Shown one piece after another: positions 33,509 to 42,412 of a DNA stretch of 64,000 nucleotides. Source of the stretch: Panacagrimonas sp965216845 (lineage in GTDB: Bacteria; Pseudomonadota; Gammaproteobacteria; Nevskiales; Nevskiaceae); NCBI GenBank assembly GCA_965216845.1, contig OZ244200.1:1426001-1490000 (forward strand). Direction: 5' to 3'. The notes beneath the pieces were generated by a model that was given only the letters and a program-made list of their open reading frames with translations, searched no databases and was not told the DNA's origin. Position 1 is the first letter of the stretch, and every line of letters begins with the position of its first letter. The position numbers and the translations under genes are program-made.

Positions 33509-34798
33509 ATGAAGCTGATGGTGGTGGGTGGCGGCGGCCGCGAGCACGCGCTGGCGTGGAAACTGGCGCAGTCGAACCGTGTGACGCGGATTCTGGTGGC
33601 GCCGGGCAATGCGGGAACCGCGACCGAAGCCAAGTGCGAGAATCGCGCGGTGGGCGCCGAGGACGTCAACGGGTTGCTGCAACTTGCGCAAGACGAAGCT
33701 GTGGATTTTACCGTCGTCGGGCCCGAGGTTCCGCTTTCTCTGGGCATTGTGGATCGCTTTGAAGCGGCCGGTTTGCGCATCTTCGGCCCGTGCCAGGCGG
33801 CGGCGCAACTGGAAAGCTCCAAGGCCTTCGCCAAGGAGTTTCTGGCGCGACACCGGATTCCGACCGCGGCCTACGCGGTGTTCGAGTCCGTCGAGCCCGC
33901 CCTGGAATACATTCGCCAACAGGGCGCGCCCATTGTTGTAAAGGCCGATGGCCTGGCGGCAGGCAAGGGCGTTGTGGTGGCAACGAGCCTGGACGAAGCC
34001 GAAGCCGCGGTCCGCGCGATGCTGTCCGGCGACATGCTGGGCAAGGCCGGCGCGCGCGTGGTGATTGAGGAGTTTCTGGCCGGCGAGGAGGCCAGTTTCA
34101 TGCTGGTGGCCTCGGGCACGCAGTATCAGGCGATGGCGACTTCGCAGGATCACAAGCGCATTTTCGACGCTGATCGCGGCCCCAACACCGGCGGCATGGG
34201 CGCCTATTCGCCGGCACCGGTGATTGACGAGGCCGCCCATCAACGGATTTGCACCGAGGTGATCGAACCCACCCTGGCGGGCTTGCAGGCCGATGGTGTT
34301 GGTTTCGTCGGCTTCGTCTACGCCGGCCTGATGGTCGCGCCGGACGGCGCGGTGAAGGTTCTTGAATTCAACGTGCGCATGGGTGACCCCGAGACCCAGC
34401 CCATCCTGTTTCGCCTGCAATCCGATCTGCTGGACGTGCTGGAGGCGGCGGTGGACGGTGATCTGACTCAGGCGCAAATGCGCTGGGATTCGCGCCCCAG
34501 CGTCGGCGTGGTGATGGCGGCGCAGGGTTATCCCGGAAAAGTGCGCAGCGCAGACGCCATTGATGGACTGGACCGTGTGCCCTCAAGCAGCAAGGTGTTT
34601 CACGCCGGCACCAAGCATCAGGACGGCCAGATTGTGACCAGTGGCGGCCGCGTGCTGTGCGTGGTGTCCGCGGGTGAAAGCGTGGCCGACGCGCAGCGGT
34701 CAGCCTACGACGCCGTCAGCGCGATCCATTGGGAAGGTGAGCAACATCGGAGTGACATTGCCTGGCGAGCGATTGAGCGCGAGCGGGCAGATCAGTAG
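33509..34798 (+). CDS. purD: Phosphoribosylamine-glycine ligase
   Basis: This enzyme catalyses the second step of purine synthesis: phosphoribosylamine + glycine + ATP to GAR. The 429 residues begin MKLMVVGGGGREHALAWKL at ATG 33509, preceded by GGAAG; an ATG five codons earlier (33494) is an alternative. The ATP-grasp domain has ESSKAFAKEFLARHRIPTA, IVVKADGLAAGKGV, SQDHKRIFDADRGPNTGGMGAYSPAPV and EFNVRMGDPETQ. It stands opposite purC rather than after purH, which differs from enterobacterial order. Confidence 0.95.
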   Translation: MKLMVVGGGGREHALAWKLAQSNRVTRILVAPGNAGTATEAKCENRAVGAEDVNGLLQLAQDEAVDFTVVGPEVPLSLGIVDRFEAAGLRIFGPCQAAAQLESSKAFAKEFLARHRIPTAAYAVFESVEPALEYIRQQGAPIVVKADGLAAGKGVVVATSLDEAEAAVRAMLSGDMLGKAGARVVIEEFLAGEEASFMLVASGTQYQAMATSQDHKRIFDADRGPNTGGMGAYSPAPVIDEAAHQRICTEVIEPTLAGLQADGVGFVGFVYAGLMVAPDGAVKVLEFNVRMGDPETQPILFRLQSDLLDVLEAAVDGDLTQAQMRWDSRPSVGVVMAAQGYPGKVRSADAIDGLDRVPSSSKVFHAGTKHQDGQIVTSGGRVLCVVSAGESVADAQRSAYDAVSAIHWEGEQHRSDIAWRAIERERADQ

Positions 34799-34848
34799 CG
34801 GCACTTCACCTGCGTACAAAAGGCACACAACGTGATGCGATGGGCTGA

Positions 34849-35126
34849 ATGAAGCCGATCTCTTGGCGTCCTGAGAAGAACGCCTTGTTCAAGGTCGAGA
34901 GAGGATTTCATTCGAAGACGTGGTCTTTCATATGATGGCCGGAGATATCCTCGACACCATTGATCACCCCAATCAGGCGCGTTATCCCGGCCAGAAAATT
35001 CACGTGCTTGCGGTTGAAGATTACGTTTATCTCGTCCCGTTTGTTGAATCTGATGATGAGGTCTTCCTGAAGACCATCATTCCTGGCCGAAAGGCAAACA
35101 AGCATTACCGGGTTGGCAAGAAATGA
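34849..35126 (+). pseudogene. BrnT-like (COG2929) toxin gene broken by a -1 frameshift
   Basis: Two frames together give a full ~92-residue toxin. From ATG 34849: MKPISWRPEKNALFKVERG; then, after loss of one base near 34901-34910, ISFEDVVFHMMAGD, HPNQARYPGQKIHVLAVEDYVYL and FLKTIIPGRKANKHY. The latter is the conserved core and C-terminal motif of the small RelE-fold toxins that partner CopG/BrnA antitoxins. With 71 rather than 72 bases between the two starts, the shift is one nucleotide. The downstream piece alone lacks the first beta strand and helix, so the toxin is probably inactive. Its TGA overlaps the antitoxin ATG. Confidence 0.75.
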
Positions 35127-35398
35127 GCGAACTGGATCAAGAAGAGCTGGAAATCCTTCAAGCTTTTGAGTCGGGCAAAGCCAAGCGTGCCAAAGCTGCG
35201 GCCCAAACGCAGCGGCGTCATCAGGAATACGCCGATGCGATGTTTCGAAAGGATGCGCGAATCAACATTCGATTGCCTTCCAAGGATCTTCGCGGCCTGC
35301 AGAAGAAGGCGCTGGCAGAAGGCATCCCGTACCAGACGCTGGTCGCCAGCGTCTTGCACAAGTACGTGGAAGGTCGGCTACGCGAAAGCGACGGCTGA
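35123..35398 (+). CDS. CopG/BrnA-family antitoxin (ribbon-helix-helix)
   Basis: This 91-residue protein's C-terminal half, RINIRLPSKDLRGLQKKALAEGIPYQTLVASVLHKYVEGRL, is a ribbon-helix-helix fold of the CopG antitoxin type. The charged N-terminal helix (EELEILQAFESGKAKRAK) should bind the toxin. It overlaps the preceding toxin frame by ATGA, giving toxin-first order, as in brnTA. With the toxin frameshifted, this may be an orphan antitoxin still acting as a regulator. Confidence 0.82.
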   Translation: MSELDQEELEILQAFESGKAKRAKAAAQTQRRHQEYADAMFRKDARINIRLPSKDLRGLQKKALAEGIPYQTLVASVLHKYVEGRLRESDG

Positions 35399-35435
35399 TT
35401 GCACAGCCGCCGCAGAGTAAACCTGACGATCAGCG

Positions 35436-35771
35436 CTATGCCACCGCAAGGTGCGGATCCACAAAGGCCGCCAGCTGTTGCTTGGCCATGGCGCCAACCT
35501 GGGTGGCGGCGGCTTCTCCGTTCTTGAACAGAATCATGGTGGGGATGCCGCGAATGCCGAATTTGGGTGGCGTCTGCGGGTTCTCGTCCACGTTGAGTTT
35601 TACCACTTTCAGCTTGCCGACATTTTCGTCCGCGATCTGCTCCAGAATCGGCGCCACCATGCGGCAGGGGCCGCACCATTCGGCCCAGAAATCCACCAGA
35701 ACCGGGACGTCGGATTTAAGAACGTCTTCCTCAAAGGAAGCGTCGGAAACTGCGGAAACGTTTTCGCTCAT
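35436..35771 (-). CDS. trxA: Thioredoxin 1
   Basis: This cytoplasmic disulfide reductant is recycled by thioredoxin reductase. The 111 residues include active site WAEWCGPCRMVAPIL (Cys33, Cys36), the buried Asp in VLVDFW and cis-Pro in IRGIPTMILFKNG. The ATG at 35771 has GAGG six bases upstream and gives the standard length; a start four codons earlier is less likely. It is divergent from rhlB, a gene arrangement conserved in gammaproteobacteria. Confidence 0.95.
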   Translation of the reverse strand: MSENVSAVSDASFEEDVLKSDVPVLVDFWAEWCGPCRMVAPILEQIADENVGKLKVVKLNVDENPQTPPKFGIRGIPTMILFKNGEAAATQVGAMAKQQLAAFVDPHLAVA

Positions 35772-36020
35772 GTTGTGCCTCAAAAAATGGGTCGACAGGT
35801 GTGGCGCGTGGCGCCTGCCCTGTAAATGGTGACGTGGCCTCAGAACTCAAGCCGGAAGAAAATCGCACGTGTTCCGGCCGGGGCGCGTATGATGGCGCAG
35901 ATCTCGGGCAGAGATGCTGGCTGGCTGGATGTGGCGCAGCAGCACGCGTGATACTGCCAACTGTGGCTATTTGAGCCGATCCGCTGTTCCCTTGCAAGCC
36001 GACTGAAGCGGCCGCCCTAG

Positions 36021-37268
36021 ATGCAACCTGATCATTTATCCGATACTTCTTTTGCCTCGCTGAATCTTCATTCGGCGCTCTATCACGGCCTGCAACAGCA
36101 GGGCTTTGACCACTGCACACCGATTCAGGCGCAAACCTTGCCGCTGGCCCTGGAGGGCAAGGATCTGGCCGGACAGGCACAGACCGGAACCGGCAAGACC
36201 GCCGCTTTCCTGTTGGCCACCATGCATCATCTGCTGTCGACGCCGGCGCAGGGGCCAGACGGTCAGCCGCGCGCCTTCATCCTGGCGCCGACGCGCGAAT
36301 TGGCGGTACAGATTCACAACGATGCCATGGCATTGTCGGGTGAAACCGGCCTGCGCTTCGCGGTGTGTTTCGGCGGCACGGGATACGAATCGCAGCGTCA
36401 GGCCATCGCCGAGGGTGTGGATATTCTGATCGGCACGCCCGGACGCCTGATCGACTATTTCAAGCAAGGCATCTACAACCTCAAACACATCGAGGTGCTG
36501 GTGCTGGATGAAGCCGATCGCATGTTCGATCTGGGCTTTATCGCTGACATCCGTTATCTGTTGCGGCGCATGCCCAAGCCGGACAAGCGGCGCAATTACC
36601 TGTTCTCGGCGACGTTGTCGCACCGCGTGCTGGAACTGGCGTTCGAGCACATGAACGACCCGGAGAAAATCAGCATCGAGCCCGAGCAGGTGACTGCGGA
36701 TCGGGTGCGCCAGTCCCTGTTGCATGTGAGCAATGCCGAGAAACTTCCCGTGCTGGTCGGTTTGCTGCGTCATCACGACCCCTTCCGCACCCTGATTTTC
36801 GTCAATACCAAACGTGGTGCGGAACAGGTGCAGCGCACGCTGTGCGCCAACGGTTTCGAGGCGCGCACCATTTCCGGCGACGTGCCGCAGAACAAGCGCC
36901 TGCGATTGCTGGAGTCATTCAAGGACGGCGAATTGCCGGTCCTGGTGGCGACCGATGTGGCGGCGCGCGGGCTGCATATTCCGTCGGTTTCGCACGTGGT
37001 GAACTTTGACTTGCCGCAGGATCCGGAGGATTACGTGCACCGCATCGGTCGCACCGCGCGCGCCGGCGAGGCCGGTGATGCCATCTCGCTTTGTTGCGAA
37101 ACCTGGGTTTATTCGCTGCCGGACATCGAAAAATACATTGGCATGCGCTTGCCCACCGAGCATTTTCCGGCCGAATGGATGCCGGATGATTTCAAGCAGC
37201 CCAAACCGGCACCGCGACGTCACGCGCCCAGTCGCCGTGGCGGCGGCAATCGTCCGCGCCGGCGGTGA
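36021..37268 (+). CDS. rhlB: ATP-dependent RNA helicase RhlB
   Basis: This DEAD-box helicase unwinds structured RNA for the RNase E degradosome. The 415 residues show the full motif set: FDHCTPIQAQTLPLAL (Q motif), AQTGTGKTAAF (I), PTRELAVQI (Ia), GTPGRLID (Ib), VLDEADRMFDLGF (II), FSATLS (III), IFVNTKRGAE (IV), ATDVAARGLHI (V) and HRIGRTARAG (VI). The C-terminal tail is short and basic (APRRHAPSRRGGGNRPRRR). It faces trxA and overlaps pgeF at the GTGA stop/start. Confidence 0.94.
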   Translation: MQPDHLSDTSFASLNLHSALYHGLQQQGFDHCTPIQAQTLPLALEGKDLAGQAQTGTGKTAAFLLATMHHLLSTPAQGPDGQPRAFILAPTRELAVQIHNDAMALSGETGLRFAVCFGGTGYESQRQAIAEGVDILIGTPGRLIDYFKQGIYNLKHIEVLVLDEADRMFDLGFIADIRYLLRRMPKPDKRRNYLFSATLSHRVLELAFEHMNDPEKISIEPEQVTADRVRQSLLHVSNAEKLPVLVGLLRHHDPFRTLIFVNTKRGAEQVQRTLCANGFEARTISGDVPQNKRLRLLESFKDGELPVLVATDVAARGLHIPSVSHVVNFDLPQDPEDYVHRIGRTARAGEAGDAISLCCETWVYSLPDIEKYIGMRLPTEHFPAEWMPDDFKQPKPAPRRHAPSRRGGGNRPRRR

Positions 37269-37993
37269 TTCTGCCGGACTGGCCGCGTCCCCAGTCCATT
37301 CGTGCATGCGTGACGCATGCCGATGAATTCAATGAGCTGAAGCAGCCGTTTGGTTTCAACCTGGGGCTGAATTGCGGTGATGACGAATCGCGCGTGCGCC
37401 GTCGACGCAGGCAACTTGCCGATCATTTGCGCCTGAGCGCATCGCCGGCCTGGCTTGACCAGCGGCACGGGACGACGGTGGCGTATGCCCCCGAGGCAGC
37501 CGCGGTGCGCGCGGCCGACGCCAGTTGGTCGGATCAGGCCGGCATCGCCTGCGTGGTGTTGACGGCGGATTGTCTGCCCATCCTGATCTGTGATGATCGG
37601 TCCAGCGTGGTTGCTGCGGTTCATGCGGGCTGGCGCGGCCTGGCGGCGGGTATCGTCGAAGCCACGGTTGCCGCACTGCCGGTGGCGGCGCATCGGCTCA
37701 GCGCCTGGATCGGCCCGGCGATCGGGCCGGACGCGTTCGAGGTTGGCGCCGAGGTTCGTGACGCTTTTGTCTCGGCAGACGCCGGCAGTGCCGATGCGTT
37801 TGTCCCCGGTCAGCGTTGCGGCCATTGGCAAGCCGACCTGTTCGTACTGGCGCAACGACGCCTGCGCAGTGCCGGTCTCGAGGCAGTGCACGGCGGCAAC
37901 CACTGCACCCATTCAGATCCACGCTTGTTTTCCTATCGCCGGAATCGGAATTGTGGCCGTTTCGCCAGCCTGATCTGGCGCTGTGCCGATTAA
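37265..37993 (+). CDS. pgeF: Peptidoglycan editing factor PgeF (YfiH/laccase-domain family)
   Basis: PgeF removes wrongly incorporated amino acids (L-Ser in place of L-Ala) from UDP-MurNAc in recent work on E. coli YfiH; relatives have purine-nucleosidase activity. The 242 residues carry the family motifs FNLGLNCGDD, LDQRHGTTV, ADCLPILI with Asp and Cys, AAVHAGWRGLAAGIV, WIGPAIGPDAFEVG and the C-terminal HGGNHCTHSDPRLFSYRR. The conserved His and Cys zinc ligands are all seen. It starts at GTG 37265, coupled to rhlB. Confidence 0.9.
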   Translation: MILPDWPRPQSIRACVTHADEFNELKQPFGFNLGLNCGDDESRVRRRRRQLADHLRLSASPAWLDQRHGTTVAYAPEAAAVRAADASWSDQAGIACVVLTADCLPILICDDRSSVVAAVHAGWRGLAAGIVEATVAALPVAAHRLSAWIGPAIGPDAFEVGAEVRDAFVSADAGSADAFVPGQRCGHWQADLFVLAQRRLRSAGLEAVHGGNHCTHSDPRLFSYRRNRNCGRFASLIWRCAD

Positions 37994-38161
37994 CCAACGA
38001 TGACAAGCGCCGCATGCTTTACGCTGGCTTGCTTGCGGGCGCCGGTAGACTCGGCCACCCGGTCGGCAGGCAGGGCAGCAGATCGTCACAATTCCTGAGC
38101 GACCGCGATATTCAAGCGGTCGTTCAAAGCCGCAAAATCACAAGTTGGGAGGAGAGCCATC

Positions 38162-39145
38162 ATGAAAACGGCAAGCGGAGCCGCCTTGCTGACGGGCGCG
38201 GTCATGCTCACGGCGGCATTGGGCAATGCACGGGGCGAATCGGCTGCGCCGGCGCCGGTGCGCGACGCCGAGATCATGCCGCTGGCGGCCAGCGGTTTGC
38301 TGCTGGACATCGTCAACACCGGCAAGCACCTGATCGCGGTGGGAGATCGCGGAAACATCGTCGTTTCCAATGACGGTGTCGGCTGGGCGCAAGTGCCGGC
38401 GCCAATCCGTTCGGCGCTGACCGCAGTGACCTTTGCCGATGCCGACCACGGTTGGGCTGTGGGCCATGATGCGGTGATCCTGCATACCCAGGATGCCGGC
38501 CGCAGCTGGACCATGCAGCATTTTGCCCCGGAGCTGGAACAGCCGATTCTGGACGTATATTTTCTGAATCGCCAACGCGGATATGCGGTTGGCGCCTACG
38601 GCCTGTTTCTGCAAACCACCGACGGTGGACAATCCTGGGAAGAGGTCGAAGCGCCGGCGATCCGTGATGATGAATATCACTTCAACGCACTGCTGCAACT
38701 GGGCGATGGCAGCTTTTTCGTCGTCGGCGAGATCGGCATGATGGGCTGGTCGGCCGACGGTGGCGAATGGATGCGGCTGCAAGCGCCATACGAAGGCACC
38801 TTGTTCGGCGCGGTCGCGCGCGGCCGGCGGGGCGCAATCATCTACGGCTTGCGCGGCAACGTCTATCTGACCGATGACGTCAACAGCGGTGAATGGACCA
38901 AGATTGAAACCAATTCGGTGCAGTCCATGTACGGCGGAACGATTCTGCCCAACGGCAATCCGGCCATGGTCGGGTTGAACGGCAGCGTGATGGTGTTGCG
39001 GCCGGACGGTAGCGTGCAGCTGGACAAGGTGGAGTCCATCGCCGGCACCCTGGGTTCGGGCACGCTGGCCAATGCCGTGCCCTGGGAGGACGGACTGATC
39101 GCCGTCGGCGAGCTGGGCGTCAGCAGCGTTCAGCTCGACCGTTAA
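38162..39145 (+). CDS. YCF48-like beta-propeller protein (exported; RND partner)
   Basis: This 327-residue protein has an N-terminal signal peptide (GAALLTGAVMLTAALGNARG) followed by BNR/YCF48-type repeats. Characteristic phrases are DRGNIVVSNDGVGWAQVP, DHGWAVGHDAVILHTQDAGRSW and RGYAVGAYGLFLQTTDGGQSWEEV, forming a seven-bladed propeller. It is encoded 30 bp upstream of an MMPL-type RND transporter. In hydrocarbon- and steroid-using bacteria, this pair recurs with DUF1302 and DUF1329 proteins, so a periplasmic adaptor or assembly role for the transporter is the accepted guess. DUF1302 and DUF1329 are missing from this spot. Confidence 0.86.
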   Translation: MKTASGAALLTGAVMLTAALGNARGESAAPAPVRDAEIMPLAASGLLLDIVNTGKHLIAVGDRGNIVVSNDGVGWAQVPAPIRSALTAVTFADADHGWAVGHDAVILHTQDAGRSWTMQHFAPELEQPILDVYFLNRQRGYAVGAYGLFLQTTDGGQSWEEVEAPAIRDDEYHFNALLQLGDGSFFVVGEIGMMGWSADGGEWMRLQAPYEGTLFGAVARGRRGAIIYGLRGNVYLTDDVNSGEWTKIETNSVQSMYGGTILPNGNPAMVGLNGSVMVLRPDGSVQLDKVESIAGTLGSGTLANAVPWEDGLIAVGELGVSSVQLDR

Positions 39146-39175
39146 ACCGAATATCACAGTGGGTGGGGGGAGCAC

Positions 39176-42064
39176 ATGAGCGAAAAAGACGCAGGCCACG
39201 ACGCAGGCGAATATTCCGGCAAGGCACTGAGCACCGCACACCGGGTGCTGTCCGCCATCGAGCCGCTGATCTACGCCCGGCGCAAGCTGACCATGGGCAT
39301 TGTGCTGGCGATCACCGCCGTTTTGTTCTGGCAGATGACCCTGATCAAGCGCGATGCGGGCTTTGACAAGTCCATCCCGCTCGAACACGAGTACATGCAG
39401 GTGCTCAAGCAATACATGAGCGACTTCGGCGGCGCCAATACGGTTTTGGTCGCCATCATCCAGAAGGATGGCAAGGGCGAGATCTATCAGGAGCGCTTCC
39501 TGCAACAGCTCAAGGACGCCACCGATGAGATGTTCTTCCTCGAAGGCGTGGATCGCTCACGCGTGTCGTCGCTGTTCACGCCGGATGTGCGTTTCATCGA
39601 AGTGGTCGAAGGCGGCTTCAAGGGCGGCAACGTGATTCCGGCGGCCTATGCGCCGACGCCCGAGATGTTCGCGATGGTCAAGGGCAACGTCAGCAAAGGC
39701 AATCACGTGGGTCGCTACACCACCACCGACCAGACCGGCGCCATGATTTTCTCCGAATTGTTGGAGATCGACGCGGTCACCGGCGAAAAGCTGGACTACG
39801 AACGAATCGCCTTTGATCTGGAAGACAAGCTGCGCGGACGCTTCACCCAGCCGACCAAGCGGGTCTATACGCTCAAGCAAGACAAGACCGTCACGCTGCA
39901 AAATGGGGACGAGGTCACTATTGAAGCCGGCACCCACGTGGCCGACGGCTTCACCGCGCTGGGCTGGAAACAGCGTTTCCACACCTTCGAAATGCCCTAC
40001 AAGCTGCCTGACGGGGCGGTGGAAAACATCCCGGTCAGCGGCAACGAAGTCAACATCGAAACGGCGGAGAATCCGCAATACAACCCGGATGCCGAAGTTC
40101 ACATCATCGGCTTCGCCAAGGTGGTGGGTGACGTGATCGACGCCACCATGGAAGTGGTGCTGTTCTTCTTTCTCACCCTGGCGATGACGCTGGTCCTGCT
40201 GTGGCTGTACCTGGGCAGTTTCCGTCTGGCCCTGCTGCCGCTGGTGTGTTCGGTGACCGCGGTGATCTGGGAATTCGGCTTGCTGCGCGCCTTCGGCTAT
40301 GGCCTGGACCCGTTCGCGATTCTGGTGCCCTTCCTGATACTGGCGGTATCGGTGTCGCACGGGGTGCAGTACGTCAACGCCTGGGTGGGCGAGATCGCGG
40401 AAAACGGCCGCAACAGTTTTGACGCCTCGCTGTTCACCTGGCGACGGCTGGCGATCTACGGCACCTTCGCCATCTTCACCGACGTTGCCGGCTTCGCCAC
40501 CATTTACCTGATCCCGATCGACATCATTCGTGAGATGGCCATCAACGCCATGTTCGGCATGACCGCCATCATCATCACCAACAAGATCATGATGCCGATC
40601 TGGCTCACCTGGGTGAAGATCCCCGACATCAAGGCCTTTGTTGAAAAACAGCACAGGCGCGACTCCATCTTCGACGGCCTTTGGAAGCTGATCAGCAACA
40701 TGGTGCGGCCGGTGCCAGCCGCTATCGCCATCATGACCGGCGCGGCACTGTTCGGCTGGTCGCTTTGGCAGGGGCAGGGCTTGCAGATCGGTGACAGTCA
40801 GGCCGGCGTGCCCGAGCTGTTACCGGATTCGCGTTACAACAACGATACCGCCGCGGTGGTGGAGAACTTCGCCATTGGCACGGATATCTTCAAGGTGGTG
40901 GCGGAAACCGACCCTGAATCCTGCATCAAGTACGAGGTGATGGATCAGATTGACCGCTACACCTGGCACATGGATAACACCCAAGGCGTGCAGTCCACGC
41001 TGTCGCTGCCGCAGGTTGCCAAGACCGTCAACTCGGCATTTTCCGAGGCCAACCCACGGTTCAAGGTGTTGCCGCGCAACCAGTACACCATGGTGCAGGC
41101 CATCACGCCGGTGCCGACGTCCTCGGGCTTGTTGACGCCCAACTGTTCGGCCATGGCGGTGTTCGTGTTCATGAAGGATCACCGTGCGGTGACCATCGAG
41201 CGCGTGGTTGATGCGACCCAGCAATTCAACAGCGACAACGCAGCCGAGTTCTACGCCGTGCATCCTGACGTCGACGCCGAATACTGCGCGCAAAAGAACG
41301 GCGCGCGGCGTGACGTCGGTCGCGCCAAGGTGCGCATGCAAAAGCTCACCGACAAGATCAAGAAAAACAATCCGGGCATCGGCTTTACCGAGCTGGACGA
41401 ACATCCGCAGCTCATTGCAGCCAAGGAAGACATCAACAAGACACAGCAACAGCTCGCCACCTTCGACAAGCAATGTCCGGTTAACTTTGCGCTGGCCACC
41501 GCCAACGTTGGCGTGATGGCGGCGACCAATGAAGAAGTGCATCGCCTGGAGAAACTGGCGCTGCTCTACGTCTACATCGCCATCGTCATCATGGTGTACA
41601 TCTCCTTCTTTGAGATCGCCAGTCTGCTGTCAATTCTGCTGCCGCTGTCGCTGGTGTCGTTCATGGCCTACGCCGTGATGGCGATTGCGGGTATCGGCAT
41701 GAAGGTGGCCACGCTGCCGGTGGTTTCCCTGGCCGTTGGCATTGGTGTGGACTACGGCATCTATGTCTACGCGACCTACGCCGATGCCATCGCCAGCGGA
41801 TTCCGAAAACAGGAGGCCTACCTGAAAACCCTGAAGATGACCGGAAAGGCGGTGGTGTTCACCGGCGTCACCCTTGGTGTTGGGGTCGCCACCTGGCTGT
41901 GGTCCGGTTTGCAGTTCCAGCGAGACATGGGCCTGATGCTGGTGTTCATGTTCACCGCCAACATGTTCGGCGCCATTCTGATTCTGCCCGCCATCGCTTC
42001 CTTCTTCCTAAAGGAGCAGCCGCTGCCGGAAGGTCAGACGCCGGTGTTCAAGCCGCGTCACTGA
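39176..42064 (+). CDS. RND superfamily transporter (MMPL/HAE3 type)
   Basis: This large inner-membrane protein of 962 residues has the RND layout of two repeats: TM1 at ~42-60, a periplasmic domain (~60-320), a bundle of five or six TMs (VVLFFFLTLAMTLVLLWLYLGSF onward), a second TM (VRPVPAAIAIMTGAALFGWSLW), a second periplasmic domain (~530-785) and a final TM bundle (LYVYIAIVIMVYISFFEIASLLSILLPLSL). The conserved GVDYGIYVYATYADAI segment is typical of MMPL proteins. GGGGGGAGCAC precedes the ATG. It likely moves a hydrophobic compound or lipid; together with the upstream YCF48-like protein it probably forms one system. Confidence 0.88.
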   Translation: MSEKDAGHDAGEYSGKALSTAHRVLSAIEPLIYARRKLTMGIVLAITAVLFWQMTLIKRDAGFDKSIPLEHEYMQVLKQYMSDFGGANTVLVAIIQKDGKGEIYQERFLQQLKDATDEMFFLEGVDRSRVSSLFTPDVRFIEVVEGGFKGGNVIPAAYAPTPEMFAMVKGNVSKGNHVGRYTTTDQTGAMIFSELLEIDAVTGEKLDYERIAFDLEDKLRGRFTQPTKRVYTLKQDKTVTLQNGDEVTIEAGTHVADGFTALGWKQRFHTFEMPYKLPDGAVENIPVSGNEVNIETAENPQYNPDAEVHIIGFAKVVGDVIDATMEVVLFFFLTLAMTLVLLWLYLGSFRLALLPLVCSVTAVIWEFGLLRAFGYGLDPFAILVPFLILAVSVSHGVQYVNAWVGEIAENGRNSFDASLFTWRRLAIYGTFAIFTDVAGFATIYLIPIDIIREMAINAMFGMTAIIITNKIMMPIWLTWVKIPDIKAFVEKQHRRDSIFDGLWKLISNMVRPVPAAIAIMTGAALFGWSLWQGQGLQIGDSQAGVPELLPDSRYNNDTAAVVENFAIGTDIFKVVAETDPESCIKYEVMDQIDRYTWHMDNTQGVQSTLSLPQVAKTVNSAFSEANPRFKVLPRNQYTMVQAITPVPTSSGLLTPNCSAMAVFVFMKDHRAVTIERVVDATQQFNSDNAAEFYAVHPDVDAEYCAQKNGARRDVGRAKVRMQKLTDKIKKNNPGIGFTELDEHPQLIAAKEDINKTQQQLATFDKQCPVNFALATANVGVMAATNEEVHRLEKLALLYVYIAIVIMVYISFFEIASLLSILLPLSLVSFMAYAVMAIAGIGMKVATLPVVSLAVGIGVDYGIYVYATYADAIASGFRKQEAYLKTLKMTGKAVVFTGVTLGVGVATWLWSGLQFQRDMGLMLVFMFTANMFGAILILPAIASFFLKEQPLPEGQTPVFKPRH

Positions 42065-42111
42065 TCAGGCCGTTTGAACGGCGCTCAGAAAAGCAAACTC
42101 ATGATTGGGTT

Positions 42112-42140
42112 ACTATGCCCCAAAAGTTTTGGGGCATAGT
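42112..42140. promoter_or_regulatory. Perfect 29-bp palindrome upstream of vapB (operator)
   Basis: ACTATGCCCCAAAA (42112-42125), a central G, and TTTTGGGGCATAGT (42127-42140) are perfect inverted arms, six bases before the vapB ATG. This is a textbook position and symmetry for an autoregulatory AbrB-type antitoxin operator. No T tract follows, so terminator function is unlikely. Confidence 0.8.
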
Positions 42141-42145
42141 GAGCC

Positions 42146-42412
42146 ATGAGTATTTCCGCAACGGTTGACAAGGTTGGACGTATTGTCTTGCCGAGTGAGG
42201 TACGCAAGCGGCTGCATTTGACACCGGGTTCGAGGCTGAGACTGGAAGTGGTTGCGGAGCGAATTGAGCTCACGCCGGAATCCGAACCGGCGCCCCGGCT
42301 GGTGCGTAAGGGGAAGCGGCTGTTGCTGCCAGCGACCGGAGAGGCATTTGATGCGGCAGCCGCCACACGTGCGGAACGAGAACGGCAGGCCGGAGAAAAG
42401 AAGCTGAAGTGA
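42146..42412 (+). CDS. vapB: AbrB/MazE-type antitoxin VapB
   Basis: This 88-residue protein's first ~45 residues, ATVDKVGRIVLPSEVRKRLHLTPGSRLRLEVV, form the SpoVT-AbrB swapped-hairpin DNA-binding fold. The rest is a charged, Arg/Ala-rich arm that should cover the VapC active site. It overlaps vapC by GTGA. Its likely operator is the perfect palindrome immediately upstream. Confidence 0.9.
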   Translation: MSISATVDKVGRIVLPSEVRKRLHLTPGSRLRLEVVAERIELTPESEPAPRLVRKGKRLLLPATGEAFDAAAATRAERERQAGEKKLK

